A stretch of DNA of 64,000 nucleotides from Cubamyces lactineus (lineage: Eukaryota > Basidiomycota > Agaricomycetes > Polyporales > Polyporaceae), in the NCBI GenBank assembly GCA_022376465.1, contig JACDTU010000015.1, forward strand, positions 682,001 to 746,000, in the 5' to 3' direction. The notes under the pieces are model-generated. The model searched no databases, was not told the origin of the DNA, and saw nothing but the letters and a program-made list of their open reading frames with translations. The position numbers and the translations under genes were made by a program. Shown here piece by piece: positions 50,460-62,177 of this stretch (positions within the stretch are counted from its first letter, which is position 1; each line of letters begins with the position of its first letter).

Positions 50460-52004
50460 ATGGACCACAAAGCACTATCCAAGCTCACATACAATGAACT
50501 CCAGAAACTCGCCAAGGTGGGTCACGCATCGGCCTAGGCTAAGCAGTTTCATTGTTGTGGCTAACATCGCCCTTTGCCTTCCCCATCCCCGACACGCAGC
50601 GAGAGGGCATCCGGGCGAATCAGAAGAAGGCATTGATCGTCTCGGAGCTTGTGCGAAAGTACCATCCGATGCTTGTGCCGGTGTATGAGCATCTGCGTAG
50701 TCCTGATCGTGTAATGTACTGACTGAAATTCCTAGGAGCACTGCGGCAAGCACCAGGATGTCGAGCCGCAGTCAAGTCACTACTAGATCGGTATCAGCTT
50801 TGTTGAAGACGCATGTCAAAGACAAAGAGCCGGAGATACCAGTGCAAGGTGTTCTGCGGCGCGTGACTTCCTATGAGGATACACAAGGTGGGTGAAAGCA
50901 GCCGTTAATTGGACATCGGGGACTAAGAGGAGGATGTCACCAGAGCCAAACCAGAGCCACAAAAGCCCCAATGCGACGCCGCATAGTTTGGATGACAGTC
51001 ACTTGAGTGAGCAAATGGCTTTTGAGCCATTGTGAATAGCGTTTGCTGATTCGGTGACCATAACCAGGCGATGCACCTAGTTCACCAAGCTCGCCCTGGA
51101 GTAACGGAAACAGTAAGAAACCTTCACTGAGAGAGTCTTTGCCACTCACCTTACATTCGTTTGCAGAGAGGTCGCCTTTGCCCAATTTCACACTAAGGCC
51201 GGCAACATGGAGCCCTGTCCTGCGCAATAGGACACAAGGTGAGCGTTCCAATGGCACTGGTTGTCCAGCAGTCTATATAAACAAACACCGCCCTTCAGTT
51301 CACGATACCTACACCCCCTCCAACCATTCTGCCCCATCTCAGTGCATCTCCACTCCGCTGGCGAACGAACAACGTGCTCGAGTGCACGAGCAAGATGTTC
51401 ACGCGATCACGATTGAAGACGTTGCTTCCGCGGGCGGACCACACCGTCCTCGCGTATCCGCGAAGAAATCAGATATCCCAAGGCGAGACACGAGCGGCAC
51501 AGTCACTCAAACACTAAAAGAGCTTCAACAAGCTCTCAATCTCGTTACCCCCCTTGCGAACGAGGAGACGGAGACGAGGGAGCAGGTTCGAGAGATCCAG
51601 CTCCTTGTGTCAAGCATCGGCCGGCGCACAGCCGCTCTCAGGGAGAAGGCACGGCGCCTTCACCAACTCCGCCTGGCGCTTGAGCGCCATCTTCCGGAGC
51701 TGCGACCTCCACAGGCGGGTCCAGCAGCGCCGCGCACAGAGGAGGGGCCGGGGAGTGAAGGCGAGGAGGAAGAGTCGATCGAGGTCGAAGAAATGACCTC
51801 GAGAAAGGTCGATTCCTCCGACCTCCCGTCCACCCCAGGTAGTGGCGATGAGACGGAAGGGTACGTCCTCGGCTTCATATGCCATAGCAATCCTTGACTC
51901 ACCCACAAAACCATAGTCCCGGTCTGAAACGCAAGCGTCTAACAGAGGACGCTAGCCCAGATGGCTCGCCACGGAAGCGAGCACGCGCGGTATCGAGTGT
52001 ATGA
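50460..52004 (+). CDS. SAP-motif coiled-coil protein, paralogue 1
   Basis: Eight exons: 50460-50516, 50600-50682, 50736-50887, 50944-51006, 51068-51112, 51167-51238, 51299-51860, 51917-52004; 373 residues, or 393 if the 60-nt intron 6 is kept. Residues 5-45 form a SAP-like helix-turn-helix (LSKLTYNELQKLAK, REGIRANQKKALIVSEL), a fold that usually binds DNA. A Ser-rich disordered part follows, then the family motif LPNFTLRPATWSP. A long coiled coil lies in exon 7 (ELQQALNLVTPLAN to LALERHLPEL), then an acidic patch. A basic C-terminus (LKRKR, SPRKRARAVSSV) looks like a nuclear signal. The N-terminus resembles that of NuSAP-type spindle proteins, but only there; function unknown. It is the first of three tandem copies and the one with the tRNA in its upstream region. 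Confidence 0.82.
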
Positions 52005-52521
52005 TGGAGCCCGTATCGTAGATTCCTCGCTCGTTGAGCGGTGTTGTGTTGTTCGAGTGCCTCCAGTGTATTTCTGCTGTCGCTGTAAATTGTACGATGT
52101 CCGTCAGGATATACACGGTTCGCATAATGATAGATACCGGTTTGAACACGTCGGAATGAAGACGCGGTACATTCACTTGGTTGCTCAGCCTCACACTACA
52201 TGCGCGTTGCGGCAGTCCAATGTCGGCTCAACAGGAACCCACAGATAGTATTGTGACTGGGGCGTCCGAGCGTACCACTCTACCACACGTATAGTAAGCA
52301 TGACGTCTGCCCGGTCAAAGCGGCACTTACAGCGAGCAAGCGTTTCTGCAGACTAGGTAGGCGTCAGACGGTGACGAGCGCTAGGTGCAGCCCGTGGGAA
52401 CCTAGACACTACTTGAGGCGCGCCGCGCGCGTAGCCACCACACCTGCCAAACCTCTTCTTCATCTTCCCCTAGCTTTCCAACCGCAGTATAACTTCTCTG
52501 TCCCTTCATACACGTATAAGC
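52005..52521. promoter_or_regulatory. Spacer between SAP-motif paralogues 1 and 2
   Basis: It holds the 3' UTR of copy 1, with the conserved box gtcgctgtaaattgta near 52079, and the promoter of copy 2. About 230 bp before the copy-2 start the sequence is clearly related to the matching part before copy 3, so the duplication unit includes the promoter. Confidence 0.6.
52430..52442 (+). promoter_or_regulatory. Shared promoter box, copy 2 (cgtagccaccaca)
   Basis: It lies 92 bp upstream of the second SAP-motif gene and differs from copy 1 at one position. Confidence 0.5.
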
Positions 52522-54070
52522 ATGGACTACAAGGCATTGTCAAAGCTTACCTACGCTGACCTCCAGAAGCTCGCTAAGGTATGTCGCGCGTCGCCCGGCC
52601 GAGTCTTGCTTGCGAGGCTAACTGACCTGCTCGCCCACGCGCATAGCGAGACGGCATCCGGGCAAACCAGAAAAGGTCCCAAATAGTGTCAGAGCTCGTG
52701 CAGAAGTACCACCCGATGCTTGTCCCAGGGTAATTGTAGCGTTAGCCCTCGTCGATCGCGTGGGGTACTGACTAGCATTGTAGCCACACTGCCGCAAGCA
52801 TGAGCACGTCTAGTCGCAGCCAAGTCCCAACCGAGCCAACATCTGCATCGCTCAGGAAGGAAAGTGCGGGAAAAGCGAGAGAAACGCCATTGCAAAGCCC
52901 TGCGCAGCGTATAGCATCCTCTGAGGACGCACAAAGTGAGTGCGAAGCTCATTTGCCAGACGTCAGACACTAAGGCTAAGGACGTCGCCAGAAGCAAGCA
53001 AGAGCCAAGTGAGCCCCAGTTCGATGTCGCAAAGTTCTGATGGCAGCTTTGAAGGTGAGCAAACGAGTCTCAGTCCTTTTTGAGTACCGTGTTTGCTGAG
53101 CCAATGGTGACACCCAGACGATATGTCGTTACAAAGCTCGTCCTGGCAATGGGGCAACGGACAGAGTAAGAGACATTCACTGAAAGGCCTTTGCCACTCA
53201 CCTTACAATGGTTTGTAGAAGGAACGCCATTGCCATCGTTCACACTAAGGCCGGCGACCTGGAGCCCTATTCGCAAAGGTGAGAAACCGTGTGGCACCGC
53301 CTATCTAACCACTTACTTAAATCCAACCTCACCTTCAGCAAACGATACCCACACGCTCTCAGACGACCCTGCCTCAAGCCAGAGCCAGCACGTCCCTATC
53401 CCTCTAACCCATGCACAACCTGCTCGGATGTGCGAGCAAAATGCGCACCCACCCGCTAGCGAAGATATCTCGCCTACAGACGGACCGCGTCCTCACCTAC
53501 CAACCACCTTCTCAGGCCACAACTCCAAATGCAGTGGCAATGAAGCAGTGGCGCCTATGCGTCTCCCTACCGTCGGAGAGCTCCAGCAAGCTCTAGACAT
53601 CGTTGCGCCCCTCGCAGATGCAGAGGAACAAACAAGAGAGCAGGTCCATGAGATCCGGACCCTCCTCATCAGCATTGGCCAGCGCACAGCGATGCTCAAG
53701 AAAAAGGGGCGACGGCTTCAACAGCTTCGTCTGGCGCTCGAGCGCCATCTTCCAGAGCTGGAGGGAGCGCATCCTTCCCAAGCCGGCAGACAAGCATCGG
53801 GCGTGGAGGAGAACGCAGGGGCCGGGGTCGATGACGAGGAGGAGCTGCTCGAGGTCGAGATGGCCTTGAGAGGGGCCAACTTCTCCGACATACCATCGGC
53901 TCCAAAAGAGGGTGCTGAGCAGAAGAGGTACGCCCTTGGCTCTATGTCTTCATGATGTTCGACTCACCTCTGATAACCATAGCAGGGGCCAGAAGCGGAC
54001 GCGTCCAGCGGACGACGCTAGCCCGGACGGTTCACCGCGGAAGCGGGCACGCGCAAGGTCGAGCGTGTAG
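52522..54070 (+). CDS. SAP-motif coiled-coil protein, paralogue 2
   Basis: Eight exons: 52522-52578, 52647-52729, 52784-52935, 52992-53054, 53118-53165, 53219-53278, 53339-53927, 53983-54070; 379 residues. Exon sizes and all intron phases match those of the two neighbours. The SAP-like segment is LSKLTYADLQKLAK then RDGIRANQKRSQIVSELVQK. The motif LPSFTLRPATWSPIRK is complete. The coiled coil runs from ELQQALDIVAPLAD to LALERHLPEL, followed by an acidic part (GVDDEEELLEVE). The end is QKRTRPADDASPDG and SPRKRARARSSV. The last acceptor is of NAGNAG type (catag, or cag 3 nt later), so the protein may vary by one residue. It is probably nuclear. The role is unknown; a heterotypic coiled coil with the paralogues is possible. 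Confidence 0.82.
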
Positions 54071-54585
54071 AGGGGAAAGGGGGATATCGCACCTGTGCGT
54101 TAAACTACGTTGTTGAATTTTGTGTATTCCTAGCATCATCTTGGTATCGTTGTAAAATGTATCACGTTCACCAAGACTCCGACGGTATGCAGTATAGTGG
54201 TTTGAGTGTGAGCATGTATGGGACACCCGCGTGCTCGGCCTCACGGTGCACTTGTGTTGAGGCTGGTCAACGTCGGATTCGGCAGGCTATTATGACACGA
54301 GGCCCGGCAATAGGGTCTCTCCAACAGAGGATGATTTGCTTTTAATGTACCCTGGACTCACGCATGTGTACAATGAATAGTATATCTGCCCACTCGGAGC
54401 GACACTCACAGTGAGCAGCCAATTCTGTAGAGCAGGTGTCGATAGGGCGCTAAGCGTGGACCGTGGGAATAACCCGGCACTACGACTAGGCGCGCATTCG
54501 CGATCGTAGCCACAACATCTTCCTAGCGTCTTCACCTCTCCCGGGCCACAATATACCTGCGCTCTTCGATTAGCAACAAGTAAAT
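54071..54585. promoter_or_regulatory. Spacer between SAP-motif paralogues 2 and 3
   Basis: It holds the 3' UTR of copy 2 with the box atcgttgtaaaatgtatc near 54147, and the promoter of copy 3 with the shared box at 54505-54517. No extra gene is seen. Confidence 0.6.
54505..54517 (+). promoter_or_regulatory. Shared promoter box, copy 3 (cgtagccacaaca)
   Basis: It lies 81 bp upstream of the third SAP-motif gene and is identical to copy 1 over 13 bases. Confidence 0.5.
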
Positions 54586-56238
54586 ATGGATCACAAGGCA
54601 CTGTCCAAGCTTACATACGCTGAGCTTCAGAAGCTCGCCAAGGTACGTCGCGCGTCGAAGTCACCGAAGCTTGCCTATTGTGGCTGACGTCCGACCTGCT
54701 CGTCTGTCCCCTGTGGTGTCCCGGCGCGTAGCGGGATGGCATTCGAGCGAACCAGAAGAAGGCCCAGATTGTTTCAGAGCTCGTGCAGAAGTATCATCCG
54801 ATGCTTGTCCCAGCGTATGAGCAACGTCATTGCCGTTGTGGTCCATGGCGTACTGACTAGCGTTGTAGCCACACCGTCGCAAGCACGAGCACGTCTAGCC
54901 GCAGTCAAACCACACCCAGAGCAAAACCTGCCTCCCTGAGGACAGAGAGAAAGGGCGGAGCGAGAGAAACACCAGTGCAGGATGCTTTGCAGCGTATTAC
55001 GATCGCCACCGACCCACAAAGTGAGTGCCAAGCCGTTTGCCAGACGTCAGACGCTAAGACCAAAGATATCGTCAGAAGTAAGCCAGAACCAAGTAACCCC
55101 CAGTGCAAGGTCGCATAGTTCGGAAGACAGCTTTGAAGGTGAGTGAGCGAATCCTAGACGTCTTTGGGTATCGCGTGTACTGAGCCAACGACAATACACA
55201 GACGAAGCGCCTGCAGAAACTGCACCCTGGCAATGGGGAAACGAACATAGTAAGAGACATTCACTCAAAGGCTCTTGTCACTCACCTTACAATGCCTGTA
55301 TATCTCTCAGCAAGGACGCCGAACTCCTTGCCGTCGTTCGCCCTTAGGCCAGCGACGTGGAGTCCCATTCGACACTCGGGAGCCAAAGGTGAGCATCCGG
55401 TGTGGCACAGCCTGTCGAGCAGTTTATATGAACCAGCCTCGCCTCCAGCGAATGCCACCAATATCCTCTCCGACTACCCCGCCATTCGCCAACCCATTTC
55501 GACCACGCCGACCAATGCGCAGCCTGCTCGGATGTGCGAGAAAGATGCGCACACGTCCGCTAGTAGAGACATCCCTTGCACAATCCAACCGCACCTTCCC
55601 CAGCCACACTCTACCCCAGCGGCTTTACCTCTACAGCCCCATTCATGTGACTCGAACAGAACGGCAGGACGCGTAACCGCATCGAAATCCCCGCGCAATG
55701 TCGTACATCGTCCAACGGTCGAGGAGCTCCAGAGAGCTCTCGATGACATCACGCCGATGGTGGACAATGACGAGCAGATGAAGGGCCAAGCAGCGGAGTT
55801 GCAGCAGCTCCTCGATAACATCAAGAGGAGGACAGCGTACTTGAAGATGCAGGCGCGCAGGCTGCAGCAGTTGCGCCTAGCACTTGAACTACACATATTC
55901 TGCCGAGCCACGAGTCAGGGACCGAACGCCGCTGAAACCACAAAGGGGGAAGATCAAGGGGACATTACGGACGAAGAAGCGGAACTGGAGGAGGTCGAGG
56001 AAATGACTTTCAGGGAAGTCATGCACCCCGATCCCCCACCGAGCTCTGATGGCGGCCTAGAGAGTGGCAGCGGCAATAGGTACGCTCTCAGATATGCAAA
56101 TGTTCAAAAGCATCCACTCACCTGCCCTTCCTATGGCTTCATAGAAAGAGAAATACCCAGCCATCCGCCGAGGACGGGGGGCCGGAACAAACCCCGTCTA
56201 AGCGGGCTCGTACGGGGCGGTGGGTATCGAGTGTATGA
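54586..56238 (+). CDS. SAP-motif coiled-coil protein, paralogue 3
   Basis: Eight exons: 54586-54642, 54732-54814, 54869-55020, 55076-55138, 55202-55249, 55311-55388, 55449-56079, 56145-56238; 401 residues. The SAP-like segment is the best kept (LSKLTYAELQKLAK, RDGIRANQKKAQIVSELVQK). The motif LPSFALRPATWSPIR is present. Exon 7 is longer than in the paralogues and its coiled coil is more diverged (ELQRALDDITPMVDNDEQMK, then RLQQLRLALELHIF). The basic C-terminus has changed: KRAR is kept, but the LKRKR-like part has become KRNTQ, and the end is WVSSV. The 3' box gtcgctgtaaaatgta lies near 56329. The third copy appears to be evolving faster toward its C-terminus. Function is unknown. Confidence 0.82.
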
Positions 56239-57026
56239 GGTAGGAAGATGGAGTTTGCGGATTCTTGCGCTTCGTGTGTTCTGTGGTTTGTACCCGCCCT
56301 TGGTGTGCTCCAGTTGTTTTCCTTACGTCGCTGTAAAATGTATTGCGTCTGTCGGAATCGACAGCCAAGTGCGGTGCAGCCTCCAGCCACGAACCCCAAG
56401 TTTCCCCTTTTCATGGCTAGATGCCCCTTACAAGAGCTGCAAGTCAACGTTGCTACATTCTCTGAATGTGGGCAACCAGCTCGATGACCTGGAGAAACGT
56501 CAGTGTCGGGGTGGGCAAGTTCATGGATATACACAAAAATATACGCACCACAATTCATCGGCCTTTGTCGAATCGCATGATATAACCACTCTTTCTCTGG
56601 GCGAATCCTGTCTCATCCATATCGTTCATATTGGTTGGAACGTAGATCGTGTGTAATGGCTGGGCAGTCCGGGATATTGAGCATGAGCGTAGAGGATGAG
56701 TTGTTTTTGACGCATAGGCGCGCGTGCACACTGCACAACCGTCGGCGGCACTCTCCCTCTCGCTCCGACACCGAGTCCACATTGCATGTCTCTCTGCTCT
56801 AACCCTGTTCAATCTTGGCTGCTGTTACAAGGCTTAACTCTTAGGCTCTCAGGCTGGTATTAAGACAGTTTCCTGACTTTGGCCGGTGGACCAAAATACC
56901 ACGTTGTGTAAATGTAAGCTCATGCTCGTTCGCAATTGGCCAGTGTGCGCTGAGTACGGTATGGCCAGAGGCATTGCAGTTTAGAGCTTGCATAGTCTCT
57001 ACCGTTAATACTTGCATGCGAACACA
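56239..57026. promoter_or_regulatory. Intergenic region before TRAPPC11
   Basis: It contains the 3' region of the third SAP-motif gene and the promoter of TRAPPC11. No gene or repeat is recognised. No clear TATA box stands before the start at 57027, as is common for housekeeping genes. Confidence 0.55.
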
Positions 57027-60000
57027 ATGAACTCGTACCCCGCAGAGCTGCTGGTACAACTGGCCCCGGTCATGTTCGTGGCTGGTCTGGACGTTCAAGC
57101 CCAGCAACCACCCGGAAATGCCCCTCCTACACCCTCCACCGAGCAACCGCTACCTGGAAAACAAGATCCGTTCTATATACTTTCTGCAAGACTCAAGGAT
57201 GCGCTGTCAGTACAGCGGAAGATCGGGGTTTGGCAGCCGGAGAAATCCAAGACTTTCCAAGTCATCTTCGTGAGCAAGGTGCGTCTGAGCTTCTGTGGAG
57301 CGATATCAGTGTGTGACAACACCATAGGACGCGTCTTTTCCGCCCCGCAAACTGTTGCGCCCTGAAGACCCCCAACACAGTGCAGCGCACTCCCCGCTTT
57401 CCCCCTTGACCCCCACATCTCCCCTATATCCCGATGGTATCATCGCGCCTATATGGATCCGCAAACACACAACGCTCCTCCCTTCCGTGTTTGTCATGTT
57501 CATGCGCATCTATGAGTCGCCTCCAGCGCAGGCTGCGCAGGACGATCGCGAACGTGAGGCAGAAGAAAGGCGGCGTGACACCGAATTGTCAGCTGAGATC
57601 GCACATCGTAAGAAGAGTACGAATGAACGCGGAATCAAGCTCACCGTGGTCCTTATGGCTAGTCGCCGTATGCTGGGTAAGTGAGCTCCACCAGGTTGTT
57701 CGTATCAGGAATGCCGACAACTTCCCCTAGACGATCCAACCCTAGATGGCCGACTGACATATATCCGGAGGCAGAGTGGGCTCGACCCTCGTGCGGCATT
57801 ATTTGTCTTGAGTCCAGTGTCCCAGGCGGAGATTGGAGACTTTGTTCGCAGGTACGTGCCAGCCGCTGTCCGAAGTGTGAATGTTCAAACGATGCAGCGC
57901 AGCCTGCAAGATGCCCTGTGGGAGCCCGCGCTCGAGTACTATACCAATCATTCAAAGCGCGTGCGGCGGAAACGCAACCGCCACTCCCAGGTGACCTCGT
58001 TTCAACTACCTCTCTCGCCTATGGCTAGTGCAGGCATCGCCCGGCCTTTGCGTCCCGAGGGGTGGACAGTTAGGTACGAGTACAAGATGGCTTGTTTCGC
58101 CGAATTCCGGATGGAGGATCAAGTTGCGCTAAAGTGGGTCAAACCTGACTGTATGCGCTACCCCGTATGTGCCTGAACGTAGTATGAAGGCACTACCAGG
58201 ACGCATACTCGACATTGATCATCATGTTCGGTTCAACCGCCATCTTGCCCCCGCGAACGAAACGCTGGGCAGAGGCGAAGGTGTTGGCGGATTGTATCAA
58301 CGTGAAGGTGTGCAGACAACAATGACTACTGTCATCGGTGTATCCCTGACTCTCGCCGTGGCATAGATCGTGAAACTCTACCTGTACAATAACGAGCACT
58401 CCCTGGCACTATCACACCAGAACAGCCATATGCGCAAGTTCGCCGACTTCTCCCGTGGTTGGGGTATCGGCGAGGAGACGTTCGAGTTCTGGAGCTGGCT
58501 TGCCCGACAGTACGTTTCCGCCTCGCGTTCACGGTCTTAGGGAGATGCTGATGCAAAACGAGTAGACACCGTGTATTCGCGGAGCTGCTTGAACAAGGCA
58601 CGCGGTCTACACTCAAGATCCCTTCGCCATACCCGACTCCAGCGCCATCTGCGGCTTTACTTGCAGCGCAGTCGCTTGAGGCCTCGCAGATGGGGCTTGA
58701 GGCCATGCGCGTGTTAGGTTTGAATCCGAATCAAGCGCTGCAACACCCTGGCTTCTACTACTATATGGCTGCCAGGTGCACAGAGCGCCGTAGAGAGCGG
58801 TTCTTAACCGCACTGGAATCGGAGGTAGGGCCAAGTTGTTGTTGTCGTGAATCTTCGGAGCTGACCCGGTGCGTCGACAGAGCGAAGGCCACCAGGCGAA
58901 CTCGCCAGGTTTCGTGAACGAGAAGAAGGTGGATCACTTGGCGATCGTGTTGGAGGCGAGTAATATCTTTATCTCTGACTTCTGAAAGTCATTGACGAGG
59001 CAGATGTAGCTGTACACTCGCGCATACGAACTCTTCAGGAAATGGAACCCGCAAAATACCCAGAACCCGGGTCGTCTCACGCTCTGGATCGCCTACCGCA
59101 TCGCCCAGACTTATTACGAGTCAGGCAAGTTCGATATGGCTGTTCGGTAAGTTAACTTTTGCTTGGTCTGCCCGTATGGTTTCGTTACAATTCCTGCAGG
59201 TTTTTCGAGCGTATTGCCAAGACGTACAGGAGGGAGAGCTGGGGCTCGCTACTGCACCCACTTCTCTCCCAGTGGTACGCGTGTGCACAGCAGCTAGGCG
59301 ACGTAGAACTGAGCGTCCGGCTGCTCGTCGAGATGCTGGCTTATGGTACGCATATAGTTAACGGATGAGCGAGAGCCGACGTTAACGAGGACGCGTACAG
59401 GGGCCAATGCATTAGAAGAAGACCCGGATGCATTGCAAGACGACTTGCTGGCTGTGCTTAAGGTAAGCTTCTACGGAGGTCGTGGTAGTTCGACAACGAT
59501 GTCTGAAGTTGCGATTCAACAGAGCACTGTACCCTCGGCCACAGATGAACCGCTGGTGGTCGATCTCTCAGAGTCTAAACCCATCCGTATGTCCCGTCAT
59601 CCTTCTGTCGCAAACAGTCGCTGAGAAGTCGTCCAAGTCGACACGTCGGTGGTGTTTTGGGACCCCGAGGTTGATGTCGGCAGCCCTGCACCTTTCCAGC
59701 TCATCCTGTCTTCCCAGCCGAACGTCTCACTCTCGTCTATACCTTTCACTTCGCTGGCGATTCACTTCAGTACAGACGTGCCTCCGGTTATCGTTCGACA
59801 TAGACAGGCTGATCCGGACGCGGAGATACCGTCTGTGCAGCGGTTTGACCTAGGACAGATACAGTTGGCACCTGCTACAACGGACACGCACGAAGTAGAG
59901 GCTGCTCTCCGGTGGGGCGCGGGATCGACCATCGTGTTCACCGGGAGCGTCTCTTCGGGTACTCCAGCGCAGATATCTGTACGTCCTCTTTGAGTACTCC

Positions 60001-61805
60001 TTCCCAGACAATTTCAAGCTGATCAACTCTCCTTACAGATATCCAAGCTTGTGTTCACGATCAAGGAGAGTAGCTGGTGGATCGAAGTGCCCATCGTTCC
60101 CCGGGCTGTCCAGCTCGAGCATGCCTTGACCGCTCCTCGCTGGCTATGCTCAGTCGATCCTCCGCGGTTCGTGCCTATCCGGCGCGAGGACCACACTGCT
60201 GTCAAAGTCCGCTGGCGCAGCCATAGGATCCAGGTGGCGATCTCGCACGATGGGCCGGCGTACATTGGCGAGGAGTTCCCGATCGAAATCAGTATCACGA
60301 ATGAGGACGAGCGGGAGTTGGATGTCGTGCTGGACGTACTCTTGCAGCCCACCGAGATCGACGAAGCAGGTGCGTCGTATCTCAGGGACTCGTTTGGGTC
60401 ATCGCTGACTGATAGATGCCTGTAGTCAACTACGTCGCGATGGACGACCAACGCTCGACAAGCCTGCTCAAAGCGGTTGCGTGCGGCGTGCTCGCGCCGG
60501 GCTCGAATGTCCTCAAGAAGCTCTACCTCGCAAATGATGGTGCCCCGGGCGAGCGCATCATCGACATTTCCGTGCAGTCGCAGTCGACCGCACAACCGTT
60601 GACACAGCAGCAGCCCACCTCCCCGACATCTCCGACGAGCCCGACTGCCCCTCCTCTGCTCGATAAGACAGAGACGCTGCGCACGCTGACCATCGCCGCG
60701 GTGGACCCCGTCGAGATCGAGCATACAGTGGTGTATAAGAGGCCAACGAGACCACAGCCGGGCTTGGCAGATCTGGAGACGTTTGAAAGCGGGAAGAGGG
60801 ACGAGGCAGCTGCGGTCGAAGCTATCGTGACGAGCACGTTGAGAGTAGTAGCCCCATCGGGGCTCGTCATCGAGGGCGTGACCTTGCATCGACAGGTGCG
60901 TGATGCCATTCTGGCCACCGGGGGTGGCGATCGAACTGAACCTCCCGTGTAGGACAACAAGTTGGCTTCGGTCATCGACTGTTCGGTGGCTGAAGACGAC
61001 TTTAGTGGAGGTTGGTTTTCCTCGGCTCTTATGACACATCTCGTCTCGCTAACCCTCTCCAGAGTGGCTCGTGGGCGATGAACTCTGCAATAGATGCAGA
61101 ATCAGCGTGGTTCCTGGCGAAGACCACCCCGCAGAGCCTATCGCGGCGCCTGGAGAATACGAGGTTACATGGCGCAGGTGGCTTTCCTTTCCCTCGTCTT
61201 ATCGTTCCCGCAGTCCCCTGACCGTGCAACTTCCTAGGTTGCTCCCGGATGGAAGCCACGGCTCGCGCTCCACGACCCGCTTACCTCTGCCTCCTCTCAG
61301 TCCACCCTCAGACGGCCTCATCGCACTCCTCGACGCCCCGACGACCGCACGCCTCCACACTCCCATACCGCTGCGGCTTACGATCCGCAACCTGCACCCG
61401 ACGCGCACGGCGACTGCGACGGTGCAGCTCGAGCCTGACGCCGTGTCGGACGCGTTCGTCGTCGCCGGCCTCCGGCATGGACGGGTGCCGATTCTGCTCC
61501 CCGGCCAGGAGGAGTCCATCACATGGAACCTCATCCCCGTCGAATGCGGTCTGGTGAAGATCCCGCGGGTGAAGGTACTCGATCGGCGTAATGCGGTCCA
61601 GGTAGCTGGCGCGAGCGCGGGCGCGGTGCAGCCGGGAGGTGGTGGTACGCAGGGGACCCAGGCGGTGGAGAGCCAGGCGGAGGGAGAGGAGGTCGAGGTT
61701 GTGGATGTGAGGTGGGACGGAAGGCCAGAGCGGGTGGAGGACGAGAATGGGAACGAAGTGAAGGTAATCAAGGGCCGTGACGGCTACGTGCTGGTATTGC
61801 CATGA
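57027..61805 (+). CDS. TRAPPC11: Trafficking protein particle complex subunit 11 (Foie gras/Gryzun protein)
   Basis: Seventeen exons: 57027-57278, 57328-57676, 57731-57851, 57903-58133, 58190-58307, 58367-58509, 58566-58824, 58881-58955, 59010-59146, 59200-59345, 59401-59462, 59523-59586, 59638-59978, 60039-60369, 60426-60895, 60953-61010, 61063-61805; about 1299 residues (human about 1130). The N-terminus is MNSYPAELLVQLAPVMFVAG. The Foie gras core includes YEYKMACFAEFR, PPRTKRWAEAKVLADCINVK, HMRKFADFSRGWGIGEETFE and LYTRAYELFRKW. The beta-rich C-terminus (SVVFWDPEV, then DGLIALLDAP, RLTIRNLHP and ESITWNLIPVECG) is the Gryzun region. The protein works in TRAPP at ER-Golgi transport. Intron 8 (58956-59009) starts with GC, not GT. 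The acceptor of exon 13 may lie at 59626 instead. A 60-nt in-frame piece of exon 17 (from 61144) could also be an intron. Confidence 0.9.
58956..59009 (+). other. GC-AG intron in TRAPPC11
   Basis: The boundary gag|gcgagt and the acceptor atgtag join VLE to LYTRAYELF in frame, with phase 0 on both sides. No GT donor nearby keeps the frame. Confidence 0.75.
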
Positions 61806-62177
61806 GGAGGCGACGCTGGGGGAACGTTATGTATGTGTGGACCGGTACTTACAATGAGCGTACCAGACTTCTTAAGTGCTTCACTTGGTGATTCGGTCTG
61901 CGCTTGTCTTATTCATGCCTCTTGCACTTTTTGTATGGATTATTGGTCCAGTGCACTCAACAGCCCTCGCGAAGCCAATCCATATCCTCGGACAGTGCAA
62001 TCCGATCGCGAGATAGTCAATTCACGTTGTACATTCGAGACAATACATGACTGCTTCTGTACTGATACACTTTACCCCATAGATTCGTCGGAAGCCCTCA
62101 TCAACCCTGTACAGTATACGTTGTCGGGGAACAAAGGAGACTTGTATTCGCCTTGAGTTGCGATTTATTGATGCGGT
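61806..62177. other. Convergent intergenic region, TRAPPC11 and metallothionein
   Basis: It holds the 3' UTRs of two genes that point toward each other. No gene is seen. Confidence 0.6.

Noticed and set aside
60023..61039. A 338-codon frame antisense to TRAPPC11
   Set aside because: It is explained by codon bias of the sense gene, and the sense strand carries the conserved protein.
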